Assembly: GCA_011364965.1 (NCBI GenBank)
Contig: RDOB01000002.1
Location: forward strand, 529,317 to 593,316
Origin: Candidatus Heimdallarchaeota archaeon
GTDB taxonomy: Archaea; Asgardarchaeota; Heimdallarchaeia; Hodarchaeales; Hodarchaeaceae
DNA: 64,000 nt
Direction: 5' to 3'
Numbering within the stretch: position 1 is the stretch's first letter; each line of letters opens with the position of its first letter. Below are positions 1-9,200 of this stretch, piece by piece. The position numbers were made by a program, and so were the translations under genes. The notes beneath the pieces are model-generated. The model ran no database searches. It saw only the letters and a list, made by a program, of their open reading frames with translations, and was not told where the DNA came from.

Positions 1-1
1 T

Positions 2-409
2 CAAGCCGTAATGGCTGCAATATTGGGATTATTGATTATAATAGCTGCAATCATAATCTATAGCATCATGACAATAAATATTGCAGAAAGAAAGATCGAT
101 TTGATAATTCTTAAGACCCTTGGAGTTCATAATCGCGTATTATATCTTTGGGGAGGTGTTGAAGCTTTATTCTATTCACTTCTTGCAAGCTTAGGATATT
201 TCATAGGTTATTTAGCCTCAAATTGGTATATGGGGATTCTTCAGGATCTAATGGAGCGCCCTCTTGTTACTCCGTTATTATCATTCGAACATTATATCCT
301 ATGCTTAATTTTGGTAATAATAGCTGCTTATGCTGGCCAGTTCTTTGCTCTATATCAAGTATTGAAGCAGAGAATAGCCTTAGTTGTTAAAGAAAAGCTA
401 TTTGCCTAG
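2..409 (+). CDS. FtsX-type ABC transporter permease, C-terminal end (partial)
   Basis: The reading frame is open from the left edge, so this is the last part of a longer gene and the ATG at 11 is internal. The fragment holds three or four membrane helices (about residues 1-25, 50-70 and 95-120 of what is visible). Between the first two is the cytoplasmic loop typical of FtsX/MacB permeases, an ERKIDLIILKTLG stretch resembling the usual 'ERxxEIGxLKAIG' signature. Such permeases work with an ATPase in lipoprotein or macrolide-type export or cell-envelope signalling; the partner would lie outside the window. It converges on the histone gene across a hairpin. Family assignment is secure, substrate unknown. 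Confidence 0.75.
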   Translation, partial: QAVMAAILGLLIIIAAIIIYSIMTINIAERKIDLIILKTLGVHNRVLYLWGGVEALFYSLLASLGYFIGYLASNWYMGILQDLMERPLVTPLLSFEHYILCLILVIIAAYAGQFFALYQVLKQRIALVVKEKLFA

Positions 410-450
410 AAAGAGTAGGAATGATTTGTTTATTAAAAAGCAAAAATAAC

Positions 451-475
451 GCTCAGTTGAGATTTCTAACTGAGC
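451..475. terminator. Hairpin between convergent genes, likely bidirectional terminator
   Basis: A perfect 8-bp inverted repeat (GCTCAGTT at 451-458, AACTGAGC at 468-475) with a 9-base loop lies between the permease stop at 409 and the histone stop at 488. It is followed by T-rich sequence on both strands. The position between convergent genes suggests transcription termination in both directions; this is inference from structure only. Confidence 0.45.
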
Positions 476-487
476 TTGTTTCTATAT

Positions 488-754
488 CTAGATTTTGGAC
501 ATTGCTAACTTAATATCATCACCCTTAACGGTTTTTCGACCAGAATTATTAGTAATTTCAACCGCATATTTTGCGATTTTTCCACCATGCTCTGTAATAA
601 TTTCGTTCAAGGCACTAACAGCATCTGCTGACACTCGAAATGCACCTGCATCACGAATGATACGTTCAACCCTCGCGCTAGCAAATCCACCTGCTCCAGC
701 CTTCGCAGGAGCCTTTTTTGCCGTTTCTTTTTTAGTAACTTTCTTTTTTGCCAT
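488..754 (-). CDS. Archaeal histone with lysine-rich N-terminal tail
   Basis: An 88-residue protein. Residues about 24-88 form a complete HMf-type histone fold, with recognisable SARVERIIRDAGA, RVSADAV and GRKTVKGDDIKLAMSKI segments that match helices 1 to 3 and the DNA-contacting loops. Residues 1-23 form an extra tail with eight lysines plus Ala, Pro and Gly, absent from classical methanogen histones. Histones of this family dimerise and wrap DNA in chromatin filaments. Tailed histones are known from some Asgard archaea, especially Heimdallarchaeia, and recall eukaryotic H3/H4 tails; whether this tail is modified is unknown. A second histone gene, a fused doublet, lies at 20762. Confidence 0.93.
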   Translation of the reverse strand: MAKKKVTKKETAKKAPAKAGAGGFASARVERIIRDAGAFRVSADAVSALNEIITEHGGKIAKYAVEITNNSGRKTVKGDDIKLAMSKI

Positions 755-981
755 TTTGTCATCAATTCCAATTAGTCAAATCAAGCCAGAAGCTTAAAGA
801 ACTATTGCCTTAATAAACTTGTTGCTTTTTTTATTTAGGTGATACCTTTGGAGTTAGCTCATACATGGGATATCAAGAGCTAGTACTAAACCTATCATCC
901 TTTGCATCATAGTGAAATCAAATTAACACCCTTCACAAGATGGTACGTGAGTTATTTGGGAAGATATTCAATTCTATTATT

Positions 982-1605
982 TTAAGAAAATTGGTCAGCT
1001 ATGCACCTATCACAGAGAATAATTCTCTCTCCTCCTCGCTTATCAATGATATCAGAACAATTTTGACATATATAATGTTTACAATTTGAGCATCTAAGGA
1101 TACCAATGTTAGATCTACATAGATTGCATCTAAAGAAACTTAAGTCTGTTTCAAGTTTTGAAATCAGAGATAGAAGTATCTTCTTAATTGTACTGGGAGT
1201 TTTAATAGAGCTATTAGTCCATATAGATTCCATCAGCATTTTAATTGATTTATCGGATATCTCTTTTGGTAAGGCTATATTCAAGTTTTCAGTTTCTAAG
1301 GGGGCAATGATTATTTTCCAAACCGCTTTGGGATAGATAAATACATGTTTCCGATTATTTATTTTGATATCAATCGATCCGATTAGTCCTGCATCCTCCA
1401 AAGCTGATAAATGAAAATCTAATCCCGCTCGTTGCAGATTAAATTCGCTTAATAGCTCTGATTTAGTTAAGAATATGTTTTTATTAATGTAAGTGAGGAT
1501 TTCCAGACGTTTAGTATTTGCTAAAGCTCGAATTAGTTCGAATTGTTGATCTGTAATTATCTTGGAATTTATTTTATGATCGTTTTCGGAATGAGGATTG
1601 CTCAT
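982..1605 (-). CDS. Winged-helix (ArsR-like) protein with C-terminal FYVE/RING-like zinc finger
   Basis: A 207-residue protein. Residues about 18-95 resemble an ArsR-type winged helix (ANTKRLEILTYI, then a recognition helix around LDFHLSALEDAGLI and a wing with basic residues). After a helical linker, residues about 158-207 carry eight cysteines spaced C-X2-C-X8-C-X2-C-X4-C-X2-C-X14-C-X2-C, the four-pair pattern of cross-brace zinc fingers such as FYVE. The first module suggests DNA binding and transcriptional control, the second protein or lipid binding; the combination is unusual. It is a single gene, divergent from the acyl-CoA ligase that starts at 1754, which it might regulate. Target unknown. 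Confidence 0.7.
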   Translation of the reverse strand: MSNPHSENDHKINSKIITDQQFELIRALANTKRLEILTYINKNIFLTKSELLSEFNLQRAGLDFHLSALEDAGLIGSIDIKINNRKHVFIYPKAVWKIIIAPLETENLNIALPKEISDKSIKMLMESIWTNSSIKTPSTIKKILLSLISKLETDLSFFRCNLCRSNIGILRCSNCKHYICQNCSDIIDKRGGERIILCDRCIADQFS

Positions 1606-1753
1606 ACATAAAGTATTACTGGAAACATAATAAATTTCACGGTTAAGTACGAAGGAGTTGGCCTAAAGTAAGTCGATTTACTAAAGCTCGAAAAGAATTT
1701 ATAGCTCAACTAATAAAAAATGAGGAAGATAATTAGATTGGAGATGAGAAATT

Positions 1754-3490
1754 TTGGTAAAACCCGAAGATATACCATTATACCCTCAAGATGTTCCCAA
1801 AACGATCGATTACCCCGTATTTCCTCTTTATCAATACTTAGACGATGCAGAAAGAGACTTCCCTAATAATGAAGCGTTTATTCTAGAAACTCAAAGCTTC
1901 GATAAAATTGCTAAGGTAACTTATGCAGAATTAGGTAAATATACAGATATATTTGCAGCATTCCTTGCAGCTAAAGGAATTGGTCCTGGAGATAAGATTG
2001 GAGTCTTTCTACCAAATATGATTGAGTTTGTTATTGCTTATTACGGTATTCTGAAAGCAGGAGCGACAGTGGTTAGTTTAAACTTTCAATACCCTCCGAG
2101 TGAATTGAGAGGACAGCTAAAGCAAAGTCAAGCAAAAGGAATTGTCTGTGCGGATATGATAACACCTGCTGCTCAACCCTACGAAACCTGCAAAGAAATA
2201 AGAGATCAAGTCGGGTTCATTGTCGTAGCAAGCATTAAACCCTATTTATCAGGCATAAAAGGTATCTTGGGGTCACTTCTTGGAAAAATCAGCAAAAAAG
2301 ATTCCCGTGATTATTATTTACATGAAATATATGATCAATATGGAAGAGATCAAAGGCCAAAAATTCAAGCACCGAAACCAGAAGATGTAGCAGTAATAAT
2401 GTTTACAGGAGGGACAACTGGGACTCCCAAAGGTGCAATGTTAACACAGAAGAACCTTGTTTCAAACGTGGTGCAATGTTCTGTATGGATGCAACCACCA
2501 CTAGAGCGAGGGCAAGTGAATGGTATTGGTTCATTGCCTTTTTACCATTCGTACGGAGCTACTACATCTATGAATCTTGGGATATATTTGGCCAGCAGAA
2601 TGATATGTATGATGGATCCTCGAGAAGATAAATTCAACCAAATCTTATATCTTTTAGAAAAATATAAGGTGCATCTCTTTAATACTGTTCCCACTCTTTA
2701 TATTGCACTGCTAAATCATCCTCGTTTACGCGAATTTGATTTGAATAATTTAATGTACGGAACAAGCGGTGCTGCCCCGTTACCTATCGCGGTTATTGAG
2801 GAATTCGAGAAAAGGACAGGCGCAAACATTGCTGAAGGATACGGACTTACAGAAACAAGCCCCGTTACTCATATAAATCCAATGGCTCCTGCTCCAGGAA
2901 AGAAAAAACCTTGGAAGAAAAATGGGTCAATTGGATTACCTATACCTGATACAGATGTGGTTGTTGTAGATATTGGGACAGGTAATAAGCTCTTGGAGCA
3001 AAATGAAGAAGGGGAAATTGCAATCCATGGTCCCCAGGTCTTTGCTGGTTATTATTTAAACGAAGACGCCACAAAAGAAGTCACAAGAGTATTCAACGGA
3101 AAAAACTATTTTTTAACAGGTGATATTGGGAAATTCGATGAAGACTTTTATTTCTATATTACAGACAGAAAGAAAGATATGATTGATGTTGGCGGTTTCA
3201 AAGCATATCCGAGAGAAATTGAAGATGTTCTTATAGCACATCCCAAAATTTCCAATGCTGCATGTATTGGAGTCCCTCATCCGAAGGTTGGGGAGACAGT
3301 AAAATTATTTATTGTGCCTAAACCTGAGACTGACCTTACTAAAGCTGAGGTTCTATCTTACTGTCAAGAAAAGCTTGTGAAATATAAACAACCTCATAGT
3401 GAGGAATATATCGAATTTCGAGATGAATTACCAATGACTCAAGTTGGTAAAGTATTACGACGTGCTTTAAAAGAAGAAGAAGGACAATAA
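1754..3490 (+). CDS. AMP-forming acyl-CoA synthetase (long-chain fatty acid CoA ligase-like)
   Basis: A 578-residue member of the adenylate-forming (ANL) superfamily, which activates a carboxylic acid with ATP and then loads CoA. Visible motifs are the phosphate loop FTGGTTGTPKG (about residue 217), the EGYGLTETSP motif, the hinge region TGDIGKFDEDFYFYITDRKK, and near the C-terminus VGKVLRR with the catalytic lysine. Length is normal. The start is TTG, chosen because GGAGATGAG lies just upstream and no in-frame ATG precedes the conserved N-terminus. Medium- to long-chain fatty acids are the probable substrates; a second ligase at 31636 sits with an aldehyde oxidoreductase. The gene stands alone, divergent from the zinc-finger regulator. 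Confidence 0.9.
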   Translation: MVKPEDIPLYPQDVPKTIDYPVFPLYQYLDDAERDFPNNEAFILETQSFDKIAKVTYAELGKYTDIFAAFLAAKGIGPGDKIGVFLPNMIEFVIAYYGILKAGATVVSLNFQYPPSELRGQLKQSQAKGIVCADMITPAAQPYETCKEIRDQVGFIVVASIKPYLSGIKGILGSLLGKISKKDSRDYYLHEIYDQYGRDQRPKIQAPKPEDVAVIMFTGGTTGTPKGAMLTQKNLVSNVVQCSVWMQPPLERGQVNGIGSLPFYHSYGATTSMNLGIYLASRMICMMDPREDKFNQILYLLEKYKVHLFNTVPTLYIALLNHPRLREFDLNNLMYGTSGAAPLPIAVIEEFEKRTGANIAEGYGLTETSPVTHINPMAPAPGKKKPWKKNGSIGLPIPDTDVVVVDIGTGNKLLEQNEEGEIAIHGPQVFAGYYLNEDATKEVTRVFNGKNYFLTGDIGKFDEDFYFYITDRKKDMIDVGGFKAYPREIEDVLIAHPKISNAACIGVPHPKVGETVKLFIVPKPETDLTKAEVLSYCQEKLVKYKQPHSEEYIEFRDELPMTQVGKVLRRALKEEEGQ

Positions 3491-3842
3491 AATCATTTTT
3501 CTTTATTTTCTTATTTTATCTAAAATTAGATTGATTATTGTTCAATAATCTCCAGTAACTAAAGTCCATCTCCCAGATTATAGAGATTGGTGTGTAGTTA
3601 TTCCTTTCTTTTCGATGATATACAAACATAATTTTTGTCTTTCAAAAAATAAACCTAAAAAAACCCAATCTTCTTCTACTAATCATATTTGCATCTTCAA
3701 ATGCCAATGGAGAATAGATTTTCCACAATTTAGCTTAACAAATAATAAATGATAGCGTTCAAATTTAGGGAGAATGTCAGGAATCACCTCTCAATTTGAA
3801 AGTGCTTTCCTGAAATTTTCATCATAATTCATTTGGGAAGGC
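3491..3842. other. Intergenic stretch without recognised gene
   Basis: These 352 bases separate the acyl-CoA ligase and the sensor kinase, which converge. The first 40 bases after the ligase stop are T-rich, which would suit an archaeal terminator. No tRNA cloverleaf, long ORF, clear hairpin or repeat was found by eye. Confidence 0.5.
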
Positions 3843-6566
3843 CTACGAGAGAGGATTGAGGGGATGATGAACAGATTTTACGGGGAATAAAAGCTGAAAT
3901 TCATTTCCCTTAGGATCTAAAGGGATAATCTTCAATGTTCCGTCGTAACGTTTCATAATAACAGAAGAAAGGGCAATAGGAAGATAATGGCCTCTTGACT
4001 CCCATTTCTCTGTAATAGGTGAGGTGAGCTGAGTACTGATTAATTGAGGTATTGGCTGTGAATAGTTGTCACGAATCGATATACAAAAGTTTGAGGGAAG
4101 TAATGAAGCTTCAATTAGAATAAGCAATTTTGATTTTTTAGTATCTAGATCACTATAATTAGAATTGAGAATAAAGAACAATAATTCATAAAATGCATCG
4201 TATAGATAATTATCTCCCTCTAGTCTGATACTTGAAAGAGTTGATTCATTTACCTCAATTACCTTGAGATGCGATAAAGATGTAAATTTTTCCACAGTTT
4301 CATTAATTAATTCTAAAATATTTAATTTTTCAGCTTTGTAGGGGAGTTCTGATTGAAGTACAGCAAAAATTTTACTTACTAGCTCAATTTTTCTAGATGA
4401 TTGGTGAACTATCTTCCGCAATTGCTTGATAATTTCGTGATCCAATTCATAACTTGTATTATACTTGTGTAATAATAAATCTAAGGCAAATAAAATTTTT
4501 TGGAGATCATTATTAAGGAAATGGCTGGACATTGCATGGTAGCGTTCTTCTTCAAGTTTAATTTGATGGATTCTTTTCTCAGACTCCCAGAGTCTTTGCT
4601 CCACCTCTTTGATTTTGGTTATATCAGTGAATACTGATAAAACCCCCTCAAAATCTCCTTCCTTGGAATGAAGAGGTGTAGCAGAAATTATTAACGGAAT
4701 ATGCTGGCCATCTTTCCCTAAAGCTACTGTTTCATATCTGCTACTTATACCTTCTGATCGCTTAGATGTCTCATTTCTGACCATTTCCAAATAGTCTGGT
4801 ACAATAAAATTGGACCAATGTTTATTAAGCAATTCTTCTTCCGTATATCCTAACAGGGTGACAGTTTGTGGATTAGTAAAGGTGAAAAAACCTTCAACAT
4901 CTTCTAAAACAACACCTTCTTCCATCTTCTCAATGAGCATTTGATATTTTTCTTTGGCTTCTTGCAATGCGATTTCTGCTCTTTTTCGTTCTGTGATATC
5001 CCTCACGATACTTTGAATAACCTTCTGACTACCAATCTTAAATAAACTTGAGGATACTTCAGCAGAAAATGTTTTTCCCTCCTTTTTCATGAAGTCTATC
5101 TCAAAATTTACAAATCCTTTTTGTATAATTGTTTCAAAAGCCTTTTTTGATGCCTCAAGCATGACTGGAGGATGAAGATCAGCGATCTTTAATGAAAAAA
5201 TGTCTATTTTGGTGTATCCAAAGAGTTCTAGCACCTTTTGGTTAACATCAAGGATATTTCCTTTAAGATCATGTAGAAAAATCGCGTCATTTGAATAATG
5301 GAAGAGGTTACTATATTTTTCCTCACTTTCACGTAATGCTTCCTCGGCTTTCTTCTGGCTTGTAAGATCTCGAAATGCCGTAATTCTAACAGTCTTGCCC
5401 TCATATTTTGCAAGTTTTGCTTTAATTTCTACTGGGAAGGTTGTGCCGTCTTTTCGTAAAGCAAGAGCTTCATAAGGTTCTTCTGATCCACTTAAAATAT
5501 TTTTGAGAATTAGTTCACGAGACTTAGGAGCTGCATGTTCCAGACCATTAGAACCAAGAATTTCAGAGAGTTCATAACCTAGCAGATTAGTATACATTTC
5601 GTTAGCTTCAATGATTACTCCCTGATCATGAATTATTAGTCCCTCAAACGCTGCTTCAGATAACCTCCGATATCTTTGTTCACTCTCACGTAAGGCTCTT
5701 TCTATTTGCCTGTGCTTTGTAGTATCATGGCCGATTATTTGAATAGCTTCTATTCTATTATTTTTCATTAATAGGGTGGGTACAATTTCAAAATTATGTT
5801 TCACACCCAAACTATCATTCAATTCTAGATCAATTGGTTTAATATCTGATTTACTCGGTAATTCAGAAAATTGTTCGTCATATTTCCTTTTGTCTTTCTC
5901 AGTTAATATATTTAGCTCAATAAAATGTTTACCTATCAATTCTTCTTTAGGATAGCCAATGAATTCACTCACTCGATTGTTACAGTCAATAAGATAACCA
6001 TTTAGATCCATTAGTGCCATTAGATCGGGTATTGATTCAAATAGCGTCCTGTACTTCTCTTCGCTCTCTTTTAGAGCCATCTCTGCTTTTTTTTGATCTG
6101 TAATATCCGCTAGAACCATTGTAGCTTTTTCTGCATTCCCTTGATTATCCAAAGTAAATTTAGTTCTTGCTGAAATCCAAAATAAGGTGCCATTTTTTTT
6201 CCTAATTTTAAAATTAGCATGCCTGGGGGTAATGTCTTCACCAGAGAGTAGTGACATTTGTCTTTTGATAAAATAGTCTTTGCTTTCCTCTTCTAATAGA
6301 TCAAAAGGGTCAAAAGATAATAATTCTTCTTTCGTGTATCCCGTCCGTTCACATACGATGTTATTCACAGATATAAATTTTCTTTTTGTAATATCCACTT
6401 CGAGAATTCCTGCGGGAGATTCTTCGATTAGTTCCTTAAGTTGTTGTTTAATTTTCTTTATTTCTTTTATACGATTTATATATGAGGTTCTAAATTTCTC
6501 TAGCGTTATTCTCGCATCCTCCGGGATATCCTTCCGATCTATTAATGTAGCAATTTCTGCTTGCAT
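3843..6566 (-). CDS. Five-PAS sensor histidine kinase with eroded ATPase domain
   Basis: A soluble protein of about 907 residues. A short helical N-terminus is followed by five PAS/PAC repeats (about residues 43-165, 168-290, 292-410, 413-535 and 540-662), each ending in a linker such as DITDQKKAE or DITERKRAE. Next comes a dimerisation helix with an H-box-like HFLNNDLQKI (His about 682) and a GHKL-like region. The ATPase motifs are weak: the N-box reads FFILNSN, the G1 box keeps Asp but lacks DxGxG, and the G2 region reads SRGHYLPIALS. No membrane segment or receiver domain is present, so it probably senses a cytoplasmic signal; phosphotransfer is doubtful. The second ATG was chosen because AAAGG lies at normal distance. 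No response regulator is adjacent. Confidence 0.85.
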   Translation of the reverse strand: MQAEIATLIDRKDIPEDARITLEKFRTSYINRIKEIKKIKQQLKELIEESPAGILEVDITKRKFISVNNIVCERTGYTKEELLSFDPFDLLEEESKDYFIKRQMSLLSGEDITPRHANFKIRKKNGTLFWISARTKFTLDNQGNAEKATMVLADITDQKKAEMALKESEEKYRTLFESIPDLMALMDLNGYLIDCNNRVSEFIGYPKEELIGKHFIELNILTEKDKRKYDEQFSELPSKSDIKPIDLELNDSLGVKHNFEIVPTLLMKNNRIEAIQIIGHDTTKHRQIERALRESEQRYRRLSEAAFEGLIIHDQGVIIEANEMYTNLLGYELSEILGSNGLEHAAPKSRELILKNILSGSEEPYEALALRKDGTTFPVEIKAKLAKYEGKTVRITAFRDLTSQKKAEEALRESEEKYSNLFHYSNDAIFLHDLKGNILDVNQKVLELFGYTKIDIFSLKIADLHPPVMLEASKKAFETIIQKGFVNFEIDFMKKEGKTFSAEVSSSLFKIGSQKVIQSIVRDITERKRAEIALQEAKEKYQMLIEKMEEGVVLEDVEGFFTFTNPQTVTLLGYTEEELLNKHWSNFIVPDYLEMVRNETSKRSEGISSRYETVALGKDGQHIPLIISATPLHSKEGDFEGVLSVFTDITKIKEVEQRLWESEKRIHQIKLEEERYHAMSSHFLNNDLQKILFALDLLLHKYNTSYELDHEIIKQLRKIVHQSSRKIELVSKIFAVLQSELPYKAEKLNILELINETVEKFTSLSHLKVIEVNESTLSSIRLEGDNYLYDAFYELLFFILNSNYSDLDTKKSKLLILIEASLLPSNFCISIRDNYSQPIPQLISTQLTSPITEKWESRGHYLPIALSSVIMKRYDGTLKIIPLDPKGNEFQLLFPVKSVHHPLNPLS

Positions 6567-6892
6567 ATTCATTACCTTTTTTTATTTCATGATTAAAATG
6601 GATTGGGTATGATGTTTTATTGATTTAATCCCGTAACTATTAATCAATATGAAGAATAAGATCCCCGCTCCATGCAAAAGCATAAGTAGCTCAAATTCTA
6701 CTAACATTTTAAATCCTGCGTGAAATATGTAGTTTATAATTGTAAATACCTATCTGGTATTAAATATTAACTTTGCTAATTTGAAGGAATAATTATAATT
6801 GGAGATCTATTATCAAACCAAAGGTCAATATCTAAATATTGCCACAAAATTAGAAAACAGAAAGAAAAAAACATATAGTATAAATCTGATTT
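6567..6892. other. Divergent intergenic region
   Basis: This stretch of 326 bases separates the divergent sensor kinase and hydrolase genes and must carry both promoters. A TATA-like run (TATAGTATAAAT, about 6874-6885) lies so close to the hydrolase ATG at 6893 that the transcript may start inside that ORF. No RNA gene or repeat was recognised. Confidence 0.4.
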
Positions 6893-7804
6893 ATGGGATT
6901 AGTCGAAATAAAGGTCTTTTTCATCAGATATTTAAATGTGAGAAAGATTGAAATGCTGGTTCTCCTAACGAGCTTATTGTTTCTGCTTCTTCTTTATTTC
7001 TTAATTACTTTGTTAATAGTCTTAATTTTTGCGAATTTTCCTCGTAATTCAATGAATGATGTACCTGAGTGGGGATTTGTGACAGAATACAGAATTCCAA
7101 CAGTTAAGGGAAAATCCTTGGAAGCGTGGGTGGTAATCCCGAATTTAAATTCTCTTGATCCTAGTAAGCCTGCAATTGTCCTTCTCCATGGATGGGGGCG
7201 TAATCGTGGACGTATGGTGTCACGTGCTCGTATTTTTGGTAATAAAGGGTATAAAACGATTTTATTTTCCGCAAGAGATCATGGTTCTTCTGATAAGGAA
7301 CGTTTGGGAATGACGATAGTTCGTTTTTCACACGATCTAGAGTCGTGTGTGAATTGGTGGAGTAAACCAGTTGTTTTAGATGGTCATTCGATAGGAGGTG
7401 GTGCTTGTCTCCTTGTTGCTGCACGAAATCCTCTTGTAGTTGGAGTAATTGGAGAAAGTGTTCCCCTCTCAATACCTGGGAGTTTAAAGTATATTTATCG
7501 TCCTGTTATGAAATGGTTCACCCCTTTATTTTTACCTGGAATTAGAGTAATAACCTCTATTAAATTTCGAAAATATAATAAATCGCATTATAGTCCTCAG
7601 GATGCTGCTTATTTGATAAAAGTTCCAACATTACTCATTCATGGCAAATCAGATGAATTATTTCCCTATACAGACACAGAAATATTAGCTAAGAGCATTA
7701 AAAAGTCGCATTTATGGCTTCCGCAAAACGTGAACCATTATAATATTGAGGAACATCCTGAGTATTCAAATCGCGTTCTTAATTTTTTGGAATTGATAAA
7801 ATAA
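6893..7804 (+). CDS. Membrane-anchored alpha/beta hydrolase
   Basis: A 303-residue protein with one strongly hydrophobic helix at residues about 20-48, then an alpha/beta hydrolase domain. The oxyanion-hole motif HGWGRN (about 99), the nucleophile elbow GHSIGG (Ser about 166), the acid in HGKSDELF (Asp about 254) and the terminal His in VNHYN complete a Ser-Asp-His triad. Members of this family hydrolyse esters or peptides; the substrate cannot be told. The domain is probably tethered to the cell membrane. An internal ATG at 6953 would begin just before the hydrophobic helix and agrees better with the upstream TATA-like run, so the true start is uncertain. Confidence 0.8.
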   Translation: MGLVEIKVFFIRYLNVRKIEMLVLLTSLLFLLLLYFLITLLIVLIFANFPRNSMNDVPEWGFVTEYRIPTVKGKSLEAWVVIPNLNSLDPSKPAIVLLHGWGRNRGRMVSRARIFGNKGYKTILFSARDHGSSDKERLGMTIVRFSHDLESCVNWWSKPVVLDGHSIGGGACLLVAARNPLVVGVIGESVPLSIPGSLKYIYRPVMKWFTPLFLPGIRVITSIKFRKYNKSHYSPQDAAYLIKVPTLLIHGKSDELFPYTDTEILAKSIKKSHLWLPQNVNHYNIEEHPEYSNRVLNFLELIK

Positions 7805-7816
7805 GAGCGCATTCAG

Positions 7817-8758
7817 TTAAAGAAGCGGGAGGACCTCGTCTTTAAAAGTCGATAAGGGATCCGCAAAGCTACACTGAAAATGGGAGATGAATTTGTATAC
7901 TCCTGTGCTTTCAATAAATTCTTTCAGTTTTTCTGCCAAAGTTTCTGGTGTTCCCCATGGCATTTCCTGAACTAAATCTGAGGGATTTTTATCAGAAAAC
8001 CGTTGATTGTTAGTAATGAGATCTTTGGCATGCGTAAAGACTTCATTTTCAGTTTTAAATATATACATTCCACCAAAAGCTGATTTAATTATATCCGAAG
8101 GATTTTTACCGAGATTTTGAACTTCTTCATCGAATTTATGATACACTCTGATTGAATCTTTAAAATTTAATCCAGTATTGAATCCATCTGCTATTCTTGC
8201 TGCCATTTTTAAAAATCGTGGTTTAGATCCCCCAAGATGAATTGGAATCGGATTACTAGGTTTAGGAAAATTACGGTTATCTTTTAAAGTCCAAAATTCT
8301 CCTTTGAAGTCCCATTCTTCGATATTCGGGTTAAGTAACGCTTTTATAATAGTCACAGTTTCCTCTAGTTGCCGTAACCTTACACTTGGAGGTGGAAAAG
8401 GGTATCCATATGCGAGATATTCATCTTCTTTCCATCCAGTCCCTAGAAGTAATTCAAAGCGACCTTTTGAAAGAAAATCAATTGAAGCTGTCATTTTCGC
8501 AAGAATAGCTGGATTTCTGAAAGATTGACATAATACAGTATGTCCACCATGTATCTTTCGAGACCACATAAGTACAGCTGTAATGAAAGTCCAAGCATCT
8601 AAGTAAGGTTCCTTTCCATTTATTTTATCGTCGAATCCAGTTAAATGATCATTAGTATAGATGCCATGGTATATTCCTAATGATTCTACTTCTTCAACAA
8701 AGGATCTCAGTTTCTCTACTGACCAAGAGGGCTCGCGAAGATATATCCCCCATTCCAT
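7817..8758 (-). CDS. LLM-class flavin/F420-dependent oxidoreductase
   Basis: About 313 residues with the luciferase-like monooxygenase TIM barrel. Conserved stretches include the N-terminal MEWGIYLR strand, the segment GRFELLLGTGWKEDEY near residue 110, and IPIHLGGSKPRFLKMAARIADG near 185. Archaeal members commonly use coenzyme F420 and act on alcohols, methylene-tetrahydromethanopterin or xenobiotics; this substrate is unknown. The frame is open upstream to 8971, but those 71 residues lack family similarity and overlap the divergent glutaredoxin gene, so the ATG at the conserved N-terminus was chosen. Confidence 0.82.
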   Translation of the reverse strand: MEWGIYLREPSWSVEKLRSFVEEVESLGIYHGIYTNDHLTGFDDKINGKEPYLDAWTFITAVLMWSRKIHGGHTVLCQSFRNPAILAKMTASIDFLSKGRFELLLGTGWKEDEYLAYGYPFPPPSVRLRQLEETVTIIKALLNPNIEEWDFKGEFWTLKDNRNFPKPSNPIPIHLGGSKPRFLKMAARIADGFNTGLNFKDSIRVYHKFDEEVQNLGKNPSDIIKSAFGGMYIFKTENEVFTHAKDLITNNQRFSDKNPSDLVQEMPWGTPETLAEKLKEFIESTGVYKFISHFQCSFADPLSTFKDEVLPLL

Positions 8759-8873
8759 TTTATTCAAATTCCGAATCTCCGTTTTCGAAATTTCATTGGT
8801 ATCTATAAAGATAATGACTGCGAACAATCCGCAATCCTTTTGAGTTTTATTAAGAAAGGAGGTCTGAGGAAAG

Positions 8874-9200
8874 ATGTCGCTGAATTCAATAACAAAACTA
8901 TCTGAACTAAAAAACCACATCGTTTCTGTTGAAGGAACTCGTACCTCGCACCCAAAAATATTTACTTTCACGATTTCTACTTGTCAGTGGTGTAAAAAGG
9001 GGAAAAGCTGGTTAAAAGAGAATGGTTTTGCTTATGATTATATTGACATTGATAAAATACCAATTGAAGAAAAAAATGCACTAAAAACGGAATTACAGGA
9101 AGTTTTTGGAGTACGGCCTCGATTTCCATTTTTAATTGTTGGTAGTACAGAATTTCTAGTTGGTTTTAGTGTTAAGAACTGGGAGGAATTACTATTATGA
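8874..9200 (+). CDS. Glutaredoxin-like thiol-disulfide protein
   Basis: A 108-residue protein with a thioredoxin fold of glutaredoxin type: TFTISTCQWCKKGKSWL places a CQWC active site at residues 37-40 at the start of a helix, and FPFLIVG supplies the cis-proline loop. It reduces disulfides or carries electrons from a reductase. Its stop overlaps the next gene (ferredoxin:thioredoxin reductase subunit) by four bases, so the two are co-translated and probably form an electron chain. An AAGGAGGT run at 8856-8863 supports the ATG start. The residues before about 27 are extra compared with minimal NrdH or glutaredoxin. Confidence 0.85.
   Translation: MSLNSITKLSELKNHIVSVEGTRTSHPKIFTFTISTCQWCKKGKSWLKENGFAYDYIDIDKIPIEEKNALKTELQEVFGVRPRFPFLIVGSTEFLVGFSVKNWEELLL

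Noticed and set aside
7161..7472. Antisense ORF of 103 codons inside the alpha/beta hydrolase gene
   Set aside because: The sense strand has a complete catalytic triad and the antisense product has no recognisable fold, so it is a shadow.
8759..8971. N-terminal extension of the LLM oxidoreductase
   Set aside because: The extra 71 codons lack family similarity and overlap the well-supported divergent glutaredoxin gene with its own ribosome site.
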